Below the pieces are notes generated by a model. It was not told where the DNA came from. It saw only the letters and a program-made list of their open reading frames with translations, and searched no databases. The translations under genes were made by a program, and so were the position numbers. Shown in pieces: positions 1 to 8,070 of a stretch of DNA of 38,582 bases (positions within the stretch are counted from its first letter, which is position 1; each line of letters opens with the position of its first letter). The stretch comes from Gammaproteobacteria bacterium (lineage in GTDB: Bacteria; Pseudomonadota; Gammaproteobacteria; Pseudomonadales; Azotimanducaceae), in contig JAJFKA010000146.1 in the NCBI GenBank assembly GCA_021773555.1, forward strand, positions 1 through 38,582, written 5' to 3'.

Positions 1-96
1 GCTAGATTCAGCAAAGGATTTTGCATCCGTATAGCTGTGCGTTGGGAGTTTAGACGCCTAGTAATCGGTATCGACGTCTATTCTTGATCTGAAACG

Positions 97-120
97 CGCA
101 CCCTCAGAGGGTGCGTTTTT
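97..120 (+). terminator. Intrinsic terminator of an upstream plus-strand gene
   Basis: A perfect 8-bp stem (CGCACCCT at 97-104, AGGGTGCG at 108-115) with a 3-nt loop is followed by five T residues at 116-120. This is a standard rho-independent terminator reading on the plus strand. The gene it ends lies mostly or wholly outside the window. Frame 1 stays open from base 1 to a TGA at 85-87, and frame 2 from base 2 to a TAG at 32-34. Either could be the 3' tail, but neither is long enough to identify. Confidence 0.85.
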
Positions 121-192
121 CATTGGGCGGTCTGTTATCGAAATATCCAAGAGTGCGCATAATCTATATTATGTTAAATTGAACAACATTCA

Positions 193-216
193 CTCAGCTT
201 TTGAAACCCTGCTGAG
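193..216. repeat. 6-bp inverted repeat in the acylase leader
   Basis: CTCAGC at 193-198 and GCTGAG at 211-216 are perfect inverted arms around a 12-nt centre. It lies about 130 bp upstream of the acylase start and next to a second, longer inverted repeat. It could be a protein-binding site or chance; the arms are short. Confidence 0.35.
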
Positions 217-236
217 GTTTACTGCCGAATCCCAAC

Positions 237-279
237 CTGGTCAACTGACCTCTCCCGCCCTCGTCCACAGGTTGACCAG
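237..279. promoter_or_regulatory. Operator-like inverted repeats (TGACC/GGTCA half-sites)
   Basis: CTGGTCAAC at 237-245 is the exact reverse complement of GTTGACCAG at 271-279, with 25 nt between. Nested in the left arm is GGTCA-AC-TGACC at 239-250. Three copies of the same 5-bp half-site therefore sit within 43 bp, ending about 70 bp upstream of the acylase start. No T-tract follows, so a terminator is unlikely. I read it as a candidate regulator-binding region; the regulator is unknown. Confidence 0.45.
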
Positions 280-346
280 ATAATGTGCATGACCGCTTTG
301 CGTTTGCGTTCATGTAAAATGCGCTCAATTCCTGCAGGTAGTTGTT

Positions 347-2740
347 ATGCAATATCTTTCACTGATTTTCTGGGCCGTTTTCCTGATGGGTCCAATCCGC
401 GTGGCAGCTCAAACGGAAACCACGAAAACTTTCACCTTAAGCGGACTGGAGCAACCGGCTGAGATTCTTGTGGACAACTGGGGAATTGGTCACATCTATG
501 CCAACACGCATTACGATGCATTTTTCGTTCAGGGATTTAACGCTGCTCGTGACCGGCTTTGGCAGATCGACCTGTGGCGTCGCCGTGGGCTCGGTGAACT
601 CTCTGCAGTGCTGGGAAAAAATTATCTTGAACAGGACCGGGCTGCGAGATTGTTTCTCTACCGGGGTGATATGTATCGGGAATGGCTCGCCTACGGTTCT
701 GATGCAAAACGCATCTCACAGGCGTTTACCTCGGGTATCAATGCGTTCATCGACCTGACGGAGCAGCAACCAGCGCTGTTACCGGTTGAATTCAGCGTTC
801 TCGACTATAAACCGGCCCGATGGCGGGATGAGGATGTTGTTCGTATCCGTTCCAACGGTTTGTGGCGTAACGTTACCAGCGAAGCACAGCGCGCCCGGAT
901 CGTTTGCCGGCATGGCCTCGAGGTTGATGCGAAACGCCTCAAGCTGGAGCCTCCCTGGTCAACAACCGTGGTTGACGGGCTTGATCCCTGCGCAATTCCT
1001 GCCGATGTGACCCGTATTTATCAGTTGGCGAAGGCGCCGGTTGATTTCAGTGGGGCGGTACAATTCGCCTCAGCACAACACACCAGGACCATGGACCAGG
1101 CGGTTTCGATGGCAGCGACGCTAAAAGCTCTGGAGGAGCGTGACCTGGGTGCCGGTAGCAACAACTGGGCTGTTTCGCCGTCGCGAACCACAACCGGACG
1201 GCCCGTTCTGGCTAATGACCCGCATCGGGGACATGCGGTTCCCTCGTTACGTTACGCAACCCACCTCGTGGCTCCCGGACTCAACGTCATTGGTGCAGGA
1301 GAACCTGCCCTGCCCGGCATCTCAATTGGCCACAATGAACGCATTGCCTTTGGTCTGACGATATTTTCCATCGACCAGGAAGACCTCATGGTGTATCGCA
1401 TGAATCGTGGCCGATACCGATATCGGGATAGCTGGCGAGAACTGACGCGCGTCAACGAAACCTTCGCAGTCCGGGATGCAGATCCAGTCACGATGGAGTT
1501 GCTGTTCACGGTACACGGACCGGTTATCCACAGGGGGAAGAAAAACGCGTTCGCTGTACAGGCCGCGTGGCTGGAACCGGGTATGGCACCCTACTTTGGT
1601 TCAGTCGAGTATATGCGCGCGCAAAACTGGGATCAGTTCCTCGGCGCGCTGAATCGCTGGGGCGCACCAAGCGAGAATCAAGTCTACGCGGATATAGACG
1701 GCAACATTGGTTACAAGCCGGCAGGACTTGCGCCCATACGCACTAATTACGATGGTTTGCTTCCGGTGCCCGGGGATGGTCGATATGAGTGGCAGGGATT
1801 CCACGATATGGATCAGTTACCCGTTGAGCTCAATCCGAAGCGTGGCTGGGTGGGAACCGCCAACGCGATGAGTCTGCCGCAGGGATACCCCTATAAGGAA
1901 ATGCGCCTCGGATTCGAATGGGCTTATCCGTGGCGGATAAATCGTATCGCGGAAGTGCTCAACCAGGATAAACAGCACACGCTGGATGCATCGATGGCAC
2001 TGCAACGCGACTATACTTCCCTGCCGGCAAGACAGATTTTACAGTCCATCGAAACAAACGCATTGCCCTACCCCGCTAACGAGATGTTGTCCGGCTGGGA
2101 TTATAAACTGGACGCAGACTCTGCAGCCGCGGCACTTTATGAAATATGGTTCTCCCGTTATCTCGGCGAACCAGTTATGCGCAAGGCACTCGCGCTTCAG
2201 GACTTGTCCGATATCGGCGTATTACACAACAATCGGATAACCGAATATTTCCTCGCCTTACCCGCAGCGGAACGTCAGCAAATCGCCGCCGACTCAATGG
2301 CTAAGGCGATCATCGCTGCCGGAAAATTAATGGGCGATGATTTGAAGGAGTGGCGCTGGCGGACGTTGCACACCATTGCCTTTAAACATCCGCTGTCTGA
2401 CCATGTTGACGCGAAAACGAGAGCGCTTTTTGCCATGCCCAGGGTCAGCCGAGGCGGGAGCGGCGATACGCCAAACAGCACCCGATATCTCCCGGATTTC
2501 TCGATCGTCAGTGGTGCGTCATGGCGCATGGTGCTGGACGTGGGGCAATGGGATAATGCTTACATGACCAATACACCCGGACAGTCAGGTGTCCCTGGCA
2601 GCAGGCACTATTCGGACCTGTTGCAGACCTGGGCTGACGATGGTGCGCTGCCTCTGTTGTACTCGCGAAAGTTGATCGAAAAAAACACCCGGCAGATCTT
2701 CAAATTGACACCGCGGGTTGATAAGGCGTCTACGGAGTGA
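347..2740 (+). CDS. Penicillin acylase family N-terminal nucleophile hydrolase (possible AHL or beta-lactam acylase)
   Basis: This is a 797-residue precursor of the penicillin G acylase / acyl-homoserine-lactone acylase superfamily. These enzymes are exported and cut themselves into alpha and beta chains. A signal peptide is visible at residues 1-22 (hydrophobic core, then VAA before QTET). The conserved junction GAG-SNNW puts the nucleophile at Ser271, which would become the first residue of the beta chain. Asn444 in the SENQVYAD segment fits the oxyanion-hole Asn of the family. Length is normal. AGG at eight bases before the ATG supports the start. The substrate cannot be read from sequence: N-acyl-homoserine lactones, beta-lactams or other amides are all possible. 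Its stop overlaps the ATG of a downstream micro-ORF (TGATG), so it probably heads a unit with mnmH. Family is certain, substrate open. Confidence 0.9.
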   Translation: MQYLSLIFWAVFLMGPIRVAAQTETTKTFTLSGLEQPAEILVDNWGIGHIYANTHYDAFFVQGFNAARDRLWQIDLWRRRGLGELSAVLGKNYLEQDRAARLFLYRGDMYREWLAYGSDAKRISQAFTSGINAFIDLTEQQPALLPVEFSVLDYKPARWRDEDVVRIRSNGLWRNVTSEAQRARIVCRHGLEVDAKRLKLEPPWSTTVVDGLDPCAIPADVTRIYQLAKAPVDFSGAVQFASAQHTRTMDQAVSMAATLKALEERDLGAGSNNWAVSPSRTTTGRPVLANDPHRGHAVPSLRYATHLVAPGLNVIGAGEPALPGISIGHNERIAFGLTIFSIDQEDLMVYRMNRGRYRYRDSWRELTRVNETFAVRDADPVTMELLFTVHGPVIHRGKKNAFAVQAAWLEPGMAPYFGSVEYMRAQNWDQFLGALNRWGAPSENQVYADIDGNIGYKPAGLAPIRTNYDGLLPVPGDGRYEWQGFHDMDQLPVELNPKRGWVGTANAMSLPQGYPYKEMRLGFEWAYPWRINRIAEVLNQDKQHTLDASMALQRDYTSLPARQILQSIETNALPYPANEMLSGWDYKLDADSAAAALYEIWFSRYLGEPVMRKALALQDLSDIGVLHNNRITEYFLALPAAERQQIAADSMAKAIIAAGKLMGDDLKEWRWRTLHTIAFKHPLSDHVDAKTRALFAMPRVSRGGSGDTPNSTRYLPDFSIVSGASWRMVLDVGQWDNAYMTNTPGQSGVPGSRHYSDLLQTWADDGALPLLYSRKLIEKNTRQIFKLTPRVDKASTE

Positions 2741-2742
2741 TG

Positions 2743-2868
2743 ATGCGCGCAAAGGTGACTGCCGATAGTCCCGGCTGCCCGCACAGATTCGTTGCAGAAC
2801 TTTCCACCAGTATTAACATTGCCACGATTGGTGGTGCTATTGATCTAATGTCACGAACATCGCAATGA
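2743..2868 (+). CDS. Micro-ORF of 41 codons between the acylase and mnmH
   Basis: An open frame fills the gap between two confident genes exactly. A pair of ATGs (2740 and 2743) overlaps or abuts the acylase TGA at 2738-2740. Its own TGA at 2866-2868 overlaps the mnmH ATG at 2865 as ATGA. GGAG at 2734-2737 stands 5 nt before the second ATG, which I take as the start. The peptide begins MRAKVTADSPGCPHRF, has a mildly hydrophobic stretch near residues 25-35 and resembles nothing I know. It may be a real small protein, a coupling ORF that carries ribosomes into mnmH (which has no good ribosome-binding site of its own), or chance. Evidence is architectural only. Confidence 0.4.
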   Translation: MRAKVTADSPGCPHRFVAELSTSINIATIGGAIDLMSRTSQ

Positions 2869-4025
2869 AGGCTGAAGATAATGTACTGGAAAATTCGGTG
2901 ATCGAACACAAAGCGCAGAGGCATATCCTTGAAAAAATAGTCCTCGAAGGATGTCCGCTCATCGACGTACGTGCCCCGATTGAGTTCGCCCAGGGCTCAA
3001 TCGCTGGTGCGGTCAACTTACCGATCCTGATGGATTCCGAGCGTCATGAAGTTGGCATTCGATACAAGCAGGAAAGCGCCGCTGCTGCCCAAGCGCTTGG
3101 TCATGAACTCGTATCCGGGGCGATCAGGGACGACCGCATCTGGCAATGGCTTCAATTTATCGATGCGAACAACACCGGTAAGCCCGTCCACTTGTTTTGT
3201 TTTCGCGGTGGATTGCGCTCCCGCCTGGCCTGCGACTGGATCAACAACGCAGGTCATGAGGTGATTCGGATTCCTGGCGGATACAAAGCGCTGCGGCACT
3301 CACTGCTCGCCGAATTTAACGCGTTACCGGCAATGATAATCGTGTCCGGTCGTACCGGGGTTGGTAAGACCGAATTGCTGGACAAATTGCCCGCTTACGT
3401 CGACCTCGAAGGACTGGCGAACCATCGAGGATCTGCCTTCGGTAAGCGCATCGATGGGCAACCCACGCAAATCAACTTCGAAAACGCACTTGCCGCCGAA
3501 CTGATCAAACTCGAGCACCGACCGCTATCCGGACCCATATATGTTGAGGATGAAGGTCGCCTGATCGGCAGGAGTTGCCTGCCACCCGAGCTTCAGTTAC
3601 AGATGAAGCAGGCGCCGATTGTGTTGCTGGAAGACACTCTGGCAGAACGCGTCGATAGAATTTACCGGGAATACATTATCGATCAATGGAGCGAATATTT
3701 AGAACGCTTTGGCGATTCTGCTTTTCCTGCATTCTCGGGTCAGTTCCTGACGGCCGTTGATGCCATCAAAAAGCGGCTTGGCGGGGTCCGTCATAAGCAG
3801 GTACATGCGGCCATCGACGCTGCATTGAGTGAGCAATCCCGTGGGAATCTTCAAGCTCACAAAACATGGATCAGCATGCTGTTGGTTGATTACTATGACC
3901 CCATGTACAACTATCAACTGGACAAAAAAACTGACCGCATTGTCTTCAGCGGCACCATGTCCGAAATTTGTGCCTGGGCGAAAACCGAGGCATCCGCACT
4001 GGTGATCAAGGAGAACAGGCAGTGA
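2865..4025 (+). CDS. mnmH: tRNA 2-selenouridine synthase MnmH
   Basis: MnmH (SelU/YbbB) replaces sulfur by selenium at the wobble 2-thiouridine of tRNAs for Lys, Glu and Gln, through a geranylated intermediate, using selenophosphate made by SelD. The 386-residue protein has both expected parts. The N-terminal rhodanese domain carries the active Cys112 in HLFCFRGGLRSR. The P-loop domain carries the Walker A GRTGVGKT at residues 162-169. The segment IDVRAPIEFAQGSIAGAVNLP is typical of the family. Start ATG 2865 overlaps the micro-ORF stop, and there is no strong Shine-Dalgarno, which suggests translational coupling. The stop overlaps the GTG of the next gene. No selD is present in the window. 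A run of seven A residues at 3924-3930 lies within the gene near its 3' end. Confidence 0.95.
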   Translation: MKAEDNVLENSVIEHKAQRHILEKIVLEGCPLIDVRAPIEFAQGSIAGAVNLPILMDSERHEVGIRYKQESAAAAQALGHELVSGAIRDDRIWQWLQFIDANNTGKPVHLFCFRGGLRSRLACDWINNAGHEVIRIPGGYKALRHSLLAEFNALPAMIIVSGRTGVGKTELLDKLPAYVDLEGLANHRGSAFGKRIDGQPTQINFENALAAELIKLEHRPLSGPIYVEDEGRLIGRSCLPPELQLQMKQAPIVLLEDTLAERVDRIYREYIIDQWSEYLERFGDSAFPAFSGQFLTAVDAIKKRLGGVRHKQVHAAIDAALSEQSRGNLQAHKTWISMLLVDYYDPMYNYQLDKKTDRIVFSGTMSEICAWAKTEASALVIKENRQ

Positions 4026-4507
4026 ACAGTCAAGGCGAGAATCAGGAATCCAATAACGAGAAAACGCAAAGCAACGCACCTGCCGGTGACGCTAAGCTGA
4101 CTGGCCTCGAGGATGGGGCTCAAGGCCACTGGGCACTATTACGCGACGTTGTGGGATTTCAATTCAAACTGGCGCTGGACGCATTTCGGGATTTACTATT
4201 GAGTCCAATCTCGATTATCGCAGCCCTGGTGGGTGCCTTCACAGACCCGGAACGGCCCGGCAAGTACTTCAATGAATTGCTGCGACTCGGCCACCGGAGC
4301 GATCGCTGGATCAACCTTTTTGGTGGTGCACAGACGCCGGATGAATCGTCATCCGATGCCTATCTACGCAGGATGGAAAATCTTCTCGTCAGCGAGTATC
4401 AAAAAGGCGGTGTCGTCAAGACGGTCAAGGACGTCGCCGATACAGCGCTGACAAAGTTGCACAAGCTCCGGGACCAGGATAAGGATAAGGATCACAAAAA
4501 GGAATAG
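4022..4507 (+). CDS. Conserved-looking small protein coupled to mnmH, function unknown
   Basis: I do not recognise a named family. I place the start at GTG 4022, overlapping the mnmH stop as GTGA, because AAGGAG at 4008-4013 is 8 nt upstream; this gives 161 residues. The N-terminus (1-35) is polar and low in complexity (rich in N, Q, E, S). Residues 36-57 look like an amphipathic helix. Residues 58-73 form a hydrophobic stretch (LLLSPISIIAALVGAF) that may touch or cross the membrane. Residues 74-105 are the most protein-like part (DPERPGKYFNELLRLGHRSD). The tail is highly charged with tandem DKDK encoded by a GATAAG repeat. There is no signal peptide. Overlap and ribosome-binding site suggest coupled synthesis with MnmH. 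Its end lies only 2 bp from the convergent universal stress gene. Confidence 0.8.
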   Translation: MNSQGENQESNNEKTQSNAPAGDAKLTGLEDGAQGHWALLRDVVGFQFKLALDAFRDLLLSPISIIAALVGAFTDPERPGKYFNELLRLGHRSDRWINLFGGAQTPDESSSDAYLRRMENLLVSEYQKGGVVKTVKDVADTALTKLHKLRDQDKDKDHKKE

Positions 4508-4509
4508 CA

Positions 4510-5424
4510 CTAAGCGGGTGATTCGTTGATACGAACCATCAGTACATTAGTATTTAACTGGTCTAAAATTGACTCCGCTGTGCTACCGATGCTCTTGCCA
4601 GACATGGATTCTCTCGACACGTTTCCCATCACAACGAACTCCGCAACCAGGTCTTCGGAGACTTTCGGTATAACCCAGTCCACCGGCCCTTCAATTGCAT
4701 GCAGGTGTTCCTCCTGGACGCCGTATTCTAACCCAAGCGCCCTGAGATTCTGGTTGACCATTTGAGACATACGCGAGCGATAACTAACGAGCGCGGTTGA
4801 TGCCCTCGATACCGGAACAAATACAGGTGGCGGTGGATACGCGCAGACCAGATGCAATTCAAATGCAAGCTGGCTGGCCAGATAGCTGGCAGTCGCAAGA
4901 ATAGTATGATTCAGCTGTCTGTGCAGGTCTGTCTCGGGAGCAGCATCGATCGAAGCAAGAACCTGCCCTACCTCATCCCACTGGCCAGTTTTCACCAGCA
5001 TGACCGGGCAAGCACTGTAACGCATCAGGTTCCAGTCAATATGATTGAACATGATTTCGGCGCGGCTATGGGATCTTGCGTACTTCATCAACAGATCGCA
5101 CTGACAATCCACAGCAGCCTTCAGAATTGCATCGGTTGGATGACGGTTCCACACAACTTCTGTTGTCACTTCGAGTCCCAGTTCCAGCAGCGATGCCCGC
5201 TTTCTTTCCAGCAACACTTCGCTGCCATCCACCATCGTCTTGATGAAAACAGACTTCTGGTTGCCAGAGAGAAATGAAGCAATTCCAATTGCACGATCGT
5301 AAGCACAGAGAAACAGGTGTAACGATGCGTTGGTGGCCCTGGCGATATAGACAGCGCGATCGAGTGCTGGCTGTTCATCCTGCTGGGGTTCCAGTACGAC
5401 ACAGATACGGTTGATTGCTCGCAT
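4510..5424 (-). CDS. Tandem-domain universal stress protein (UspE-like)
   Basis: At 304 residues with two Usp folds in a row, this matches the UspE class (about 316 residues in Escherichia coli), cytoplasmic proteins linked to stress survival and motility or adhesion traits. The second domain ends in an ATP-binding-type signature, GNxxRxxxxGxxxGSTAE, at about residues 267-285. The first domain lacks a clear copy and is probably structural. The start is well supported: GGAGGGG at 5434-5440 is 9 nt upstream, partly inside the stop region of the antiporter gene, from which it is separated by 6 bp. The two genes almost surely share a transcript, suggesting a joint ionic or osmotic stress role. 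That role is inferred from context. Confidence 0.88.
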   Translation of the reverse strand: MRAINRICVVLEPQQDEQPALDRAVYIARATNASLHLFLCAYDRAIGIASFLSGNQKSVFIKTMVDGSEVLLERKRASLLELGLEVTTEVVWNRHPTDAILKAAVDCQCDLLMKYARSHSRAEIMFNHIDWNLMRYSACPVMLVKTGQWDEVGQVLASIDAAPETDLHRQLNHTILATASYLASQLAFELHLVCAYPPPPVFVPVSRASTALVSYRSRMSQMVNQNLRALGLEYGVQEEHLHAIEGPVDWVIPKVSEDLVAEFVVMGNVSRESMSGKSIGSTAESILDQLNTNVLMVRINESPA

Positions 5425-5430
5425 ATGTTG

Positions 5431-7935
5431 TTACCCCTCCCCGTCGCCCAGAACTTGAGAATTTAGATTTTTTCGACTCGCATCCACTTCTTCCACGGCC
5501 TTTTTGATCAGCGGATAATTATCCATCAATCGATGCAGGTCATGCTGGCGAAGTTCATAAAGTGAACAAGGTGTCGCAGCGACTGCCGTTGCGTTGCGTG
5601 GCGCACTGTGCAGAAGTGCTGCTTCACCAAAAAAATCTCCCGCATACAGCGTCGCGACCTGGCTCACAACACCGCCCTCCTCAATCAGCACATGGGCAAT
5701 ACCACGGGCGATGAGAAACATTGAGTCGCCATCCTGGCCTTGTTTGATGATTGCGGTACCTTTTGGGACGGTCCTGGGTCGCAGATAGCTTCCGATGGTA
5801 TTGAACTCTTCTTCCAGTCCCTTAAATAAAGGAAGTTTGCGCAACAATTCTGAAACCTCGATCTCAAAAGCGGCAGAAATATTATCCTGCTTGAGCTGAC
5901 GCAGCCGCGCAACCTGATCCTTGAGTATTTTCCCGGCGATGCCTTCCTTGATCATCCCGAGTTCAGCCGCGTGTTCAACTGACTCATGTTCTGCAACGAG
6001 CAGCAGTCGCTGACCGAGTTGCTCCTGCATGGTTTCAACGAACTCCGGGTACAGGTCTGCAACCTCATCAATCTGTAACTTTGATGTCGCCAGAATGCCC
6101 TCATAGACCGCGTGCACCTTCTCTGCGACGCTGCCACCGGCGTCCGTTTCACCAACCAGATGTTCGAAGTTTTGTAAAACGCTGTTGGCATTTCGATAAC
6201 GTCCCCAGGCCACATCGTAATCACGAATGATTCTTGACGTTCTGAGTCTTTCGACAAAAGCTGCAAAACCCGGTACTGCCTCAAGCACTCTGATCACAAA
6301 CAGGTCCATCGCTTTACCCACAGACATCTTGATATCTGCAGTTGGCATGAATCCTTTGTGGCGGACATCATCGAGCTGAACGGAGATGGTTGAGTCCAGC
6401 TCCCGAAATGCCCACTCATTGATCAACCCTTTGCTGAACAATTCATAAACCCGGGCTTTTTCCCTGGCCAGACAGCGCATCGAAAGAATCGTGACCTTCT
6501 CTACCTCACCCATGGACTCGTGCAAGATTGCGATTTCACGCTCGAGTTCTGCCAGATTACGCTCGCACTTCTCCCGGATGTTGTCAGCGATGCGTTGCGA
6601 AAACATGCCGCCGCTCACCAATGAGCTGAGGCGCAACAGACCTTCCTGACGAGCATTCTTATCGCCTTCCAGCCTGGCAAGATTGTCCGGTGCGCTGAGC
6701 GCATCGAGACCCAGAAACTTCACCAACACCTCAATAGTCAGTCCCTGAACCACCAGCGTAAACAGTACAGCGCCCATGACCACGGCCACCAACGTGTCTT
6801 TATAATCGAACGGCGGGAGCGACAGAACAATCGCCAGCGCAATTGCACCGCGGAGCCCGCCCCAGTACATCACCTTCTGAAAAGGCAGGCCAATGGATTC
6901 CGAACCCGGCAACCTGCTAAGCAGAGGTACACAGCCAAAAATGATCACTGCGCGAGACACCAGCATGGCGATTACCACAAAGAAGATCAGGTCAACAGAA
7001 TTCCACAGGGCTATAAGATCAATCTGTAAACCGACCATCACAAAAATCAGCGCATTGGCTAAAAACGCAAGATACTCCCAGAAATGTTCCATAAACTCGG
7101 AGGTCGACGGGGATATTTTCGATTTCCCCCAGGAGCCAATGACCAGGCCTGCCGCGACGACGGCCATAATCCCGCTGACGTGAAACACATGTTCCGCAAT
7201 GATGAACGCGAAGTAGGCAAGAATTGTGGTGAGGGTAATTTCGATGGCCGGGTCCGATTCGATACCGCCTAAGGTGTACCCGACAATAATCGCAAGCATC
7301 CAGCCGACGAGTACCCCGCCGAAAAACACAACGAGAAAATTGCCAGCGCCTGCCAGGACAACACCGGTAGAAAACTCTCCAGAGACCAGAATACTTAACA
7401 ACAGGGTTGCCAGTACCAGAGAAGTTGCATCGTTAAACAGACTTTCACCCTCGACCAGTATGGTCAATCGCTCCGGGACACCCAGTTGTTTAAAGATCGA
7501 AATGACCGCCACCGGATCGGTTGCGCTTAGAATTGCGCCGAGCAGCAGCGCCTCCATCAAGTCGAATTCGGTGAAAGCTGTGATGATCAAACCGATAATC
7601 GCGGTCGAGAGCAACAAGCCTGGAATTGCGAGCGTCAGAATCGGCCAGATATTACGGGACACCTGCCGCGCATCAAGGTTGAACGCAGATTCGAAAATCA
7701 GCGTTGGTATAAACACGAACAGCACCAGTTCAGGTGTCAGATGAAAGTTCGCCAGTACACCCAGGGTGCCCATGTAGACATGACCCATGCTGATCATCAT
7801 GCCGACGAAAACCAGCAATATGGTCAGGGGTACCTTGTCAATGCGTTTGCTCACGATCGTTGTGAGCGCCGCAACGAGCATCAGCAGTACAATGCCCGTG
7901 ACGAGTTCCGTTACCTGATGAGCCGACTCCTCCAT
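5431..7935 (-). CDS. CPA1-family Na+/H+ antiporter with C-terminal cyclic-nucleotide-binding domain
   Basis: An 834-residue inner-membrane cation:proton antiporter. Residues about 8-410 contain roughly a dozen membrane segments with the CPA1/NhaP ion-binding signatures ATDPVAV (Asp140) and GESLFNDA (Asn168-Asp169). A long helical cytoplasmic region follows (about 430-690). A CRP-like cyclic-nucleotide-binding domain covers about 695-815, with the phosphate-binding-cassette signature GDFFGEAALLHSAPRNATAV near 763-782. This layout (CPA1 exchanger, long helical linker, CNBD) is the one known from plant SOS1 and from some bacterial homologues. Likely job: Na+ export with pH or salt homeostasis, gated by a ligand or by autoinhibition. 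It is followed by the universal stress gene in one unit. Upstream lies a tandem 15-bp repeat. Ion specificity is not readable from sequence. Confidence 0.93.
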   Translation of the reverse strand: MEESAHQVTELVTGIVLLMLVAALTTIVSKRIDKVPLTILLVFVGMMISMGHVYMGTLGVLANFHLTPELVLFVFIPTLIFESAFNLDARQVSRNIWPILTLAIPGLLLSTAIIGLIITAFTEFDLMEALLLGAILSATDPVAVISIFKQLGVPERLTILVEGESLFNDATSLVLATLLLSILVSGEFSTGVVLAGAGNFLVVFFGGVLVGWMLAIIVGYTLGGIESDPAIEITLTTILAYFAFIIAEHVFHVSGIMAVVAAGLVIGSWGKSKISPSTSEFMEHFWEYLAFLANALIFVMVGLQIDLIALWNSVDLIFFVVIAMLVSRAVIIFGCVPLLSRLPGSESIGLPFQKVMYWGGLRGAIALAIVLSLPPFDYKDTLVAVVMGAVLFTLVVQGLTIEVLVKFLGLDALSAPDNLARLEGDKNARQEGLLRLSSLVSGGMFSQRIADNIREKCERNLAELEREIAILHESMGEVEKVTILSMRCLAREKARVYELFSKGLINEWAFRELDSTISVQLDDVRHKGFMPTADIKMSVGKAMDLFVIRVLEAVPGFAAFVERLRTSRIIRDYDVAWGRYRNANSVLQNFEHLVGETDAGGSVAEKVHAVYEGILATSKLQIDEVADLYPEFVETMQEQLGQRLLLVAEHESVEHAAELGMIKEGIAGKILKDQVARLRQLKQDNISAAFEIEVSELLRKLPLFKGLEEEFNTIGSYLRPRTVPKGTAIIKQGQDGDSMFLIARGIAHVLIEEGGVVSQVATLYAGDFFGEAALLHSAPRNATAVAATPCSLYELRQHDLHRLMDNYPLIKKAVEEVDASRKNLNSQVLGDGEG

Positions 7936-7943
7936 TTAACTAC

Positions 7944-7973
7944 TCTGCAGTGATTAATTCTGTAGTGATTGAT
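7944..7973. repeat. Tandem 15-bp direct repeat upstream of the antiporter
   Basis: Two adjoining copies, TCTGCAGTGATTAAT (7944-7958) and TCTGTAGTGATTGAT (7959-7973), match at 13 of 15 positions. They begin 9 bp upstream of the antiporter start, so they lie in its 5' untranslated region or core promoter. They may be a binding site for an RNA- or DNA-binding regulator, or a recent local duplication. Confidence 0.5.
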
Positions 7974-8070
7974 GGCCTGCCGCTGGAATCTGCCGTACCA
8001 CGGCGCGATTCACTATACGCCTTATTCAGCACGGTTTTCTGCGGCTACACAAGTCACATTGTTATTTTGG

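Noticed and set aside
1-87. Open frame at the window edge as the tail of a named gene
   Set aside because: At most 28 codons, two frames are equally possible, and the residues give no identity.
3924-3930. Run of seven A residues in mnmH as a possible frameshift or phase-variation site
   Set aside because: It lies near the 3' end in a Lys-Lys context, the zero frame continues normally, and no conserved second frame or stimulatory structure is evident.
7226-7744. A 172-codon open frame on the plus strand opposite the antiporter gene
   Set aside because: Composition (Ser/Thr/Pro/Ile-rich) is a mirror of the membrane-protein codons on the other strand; no plausible product.
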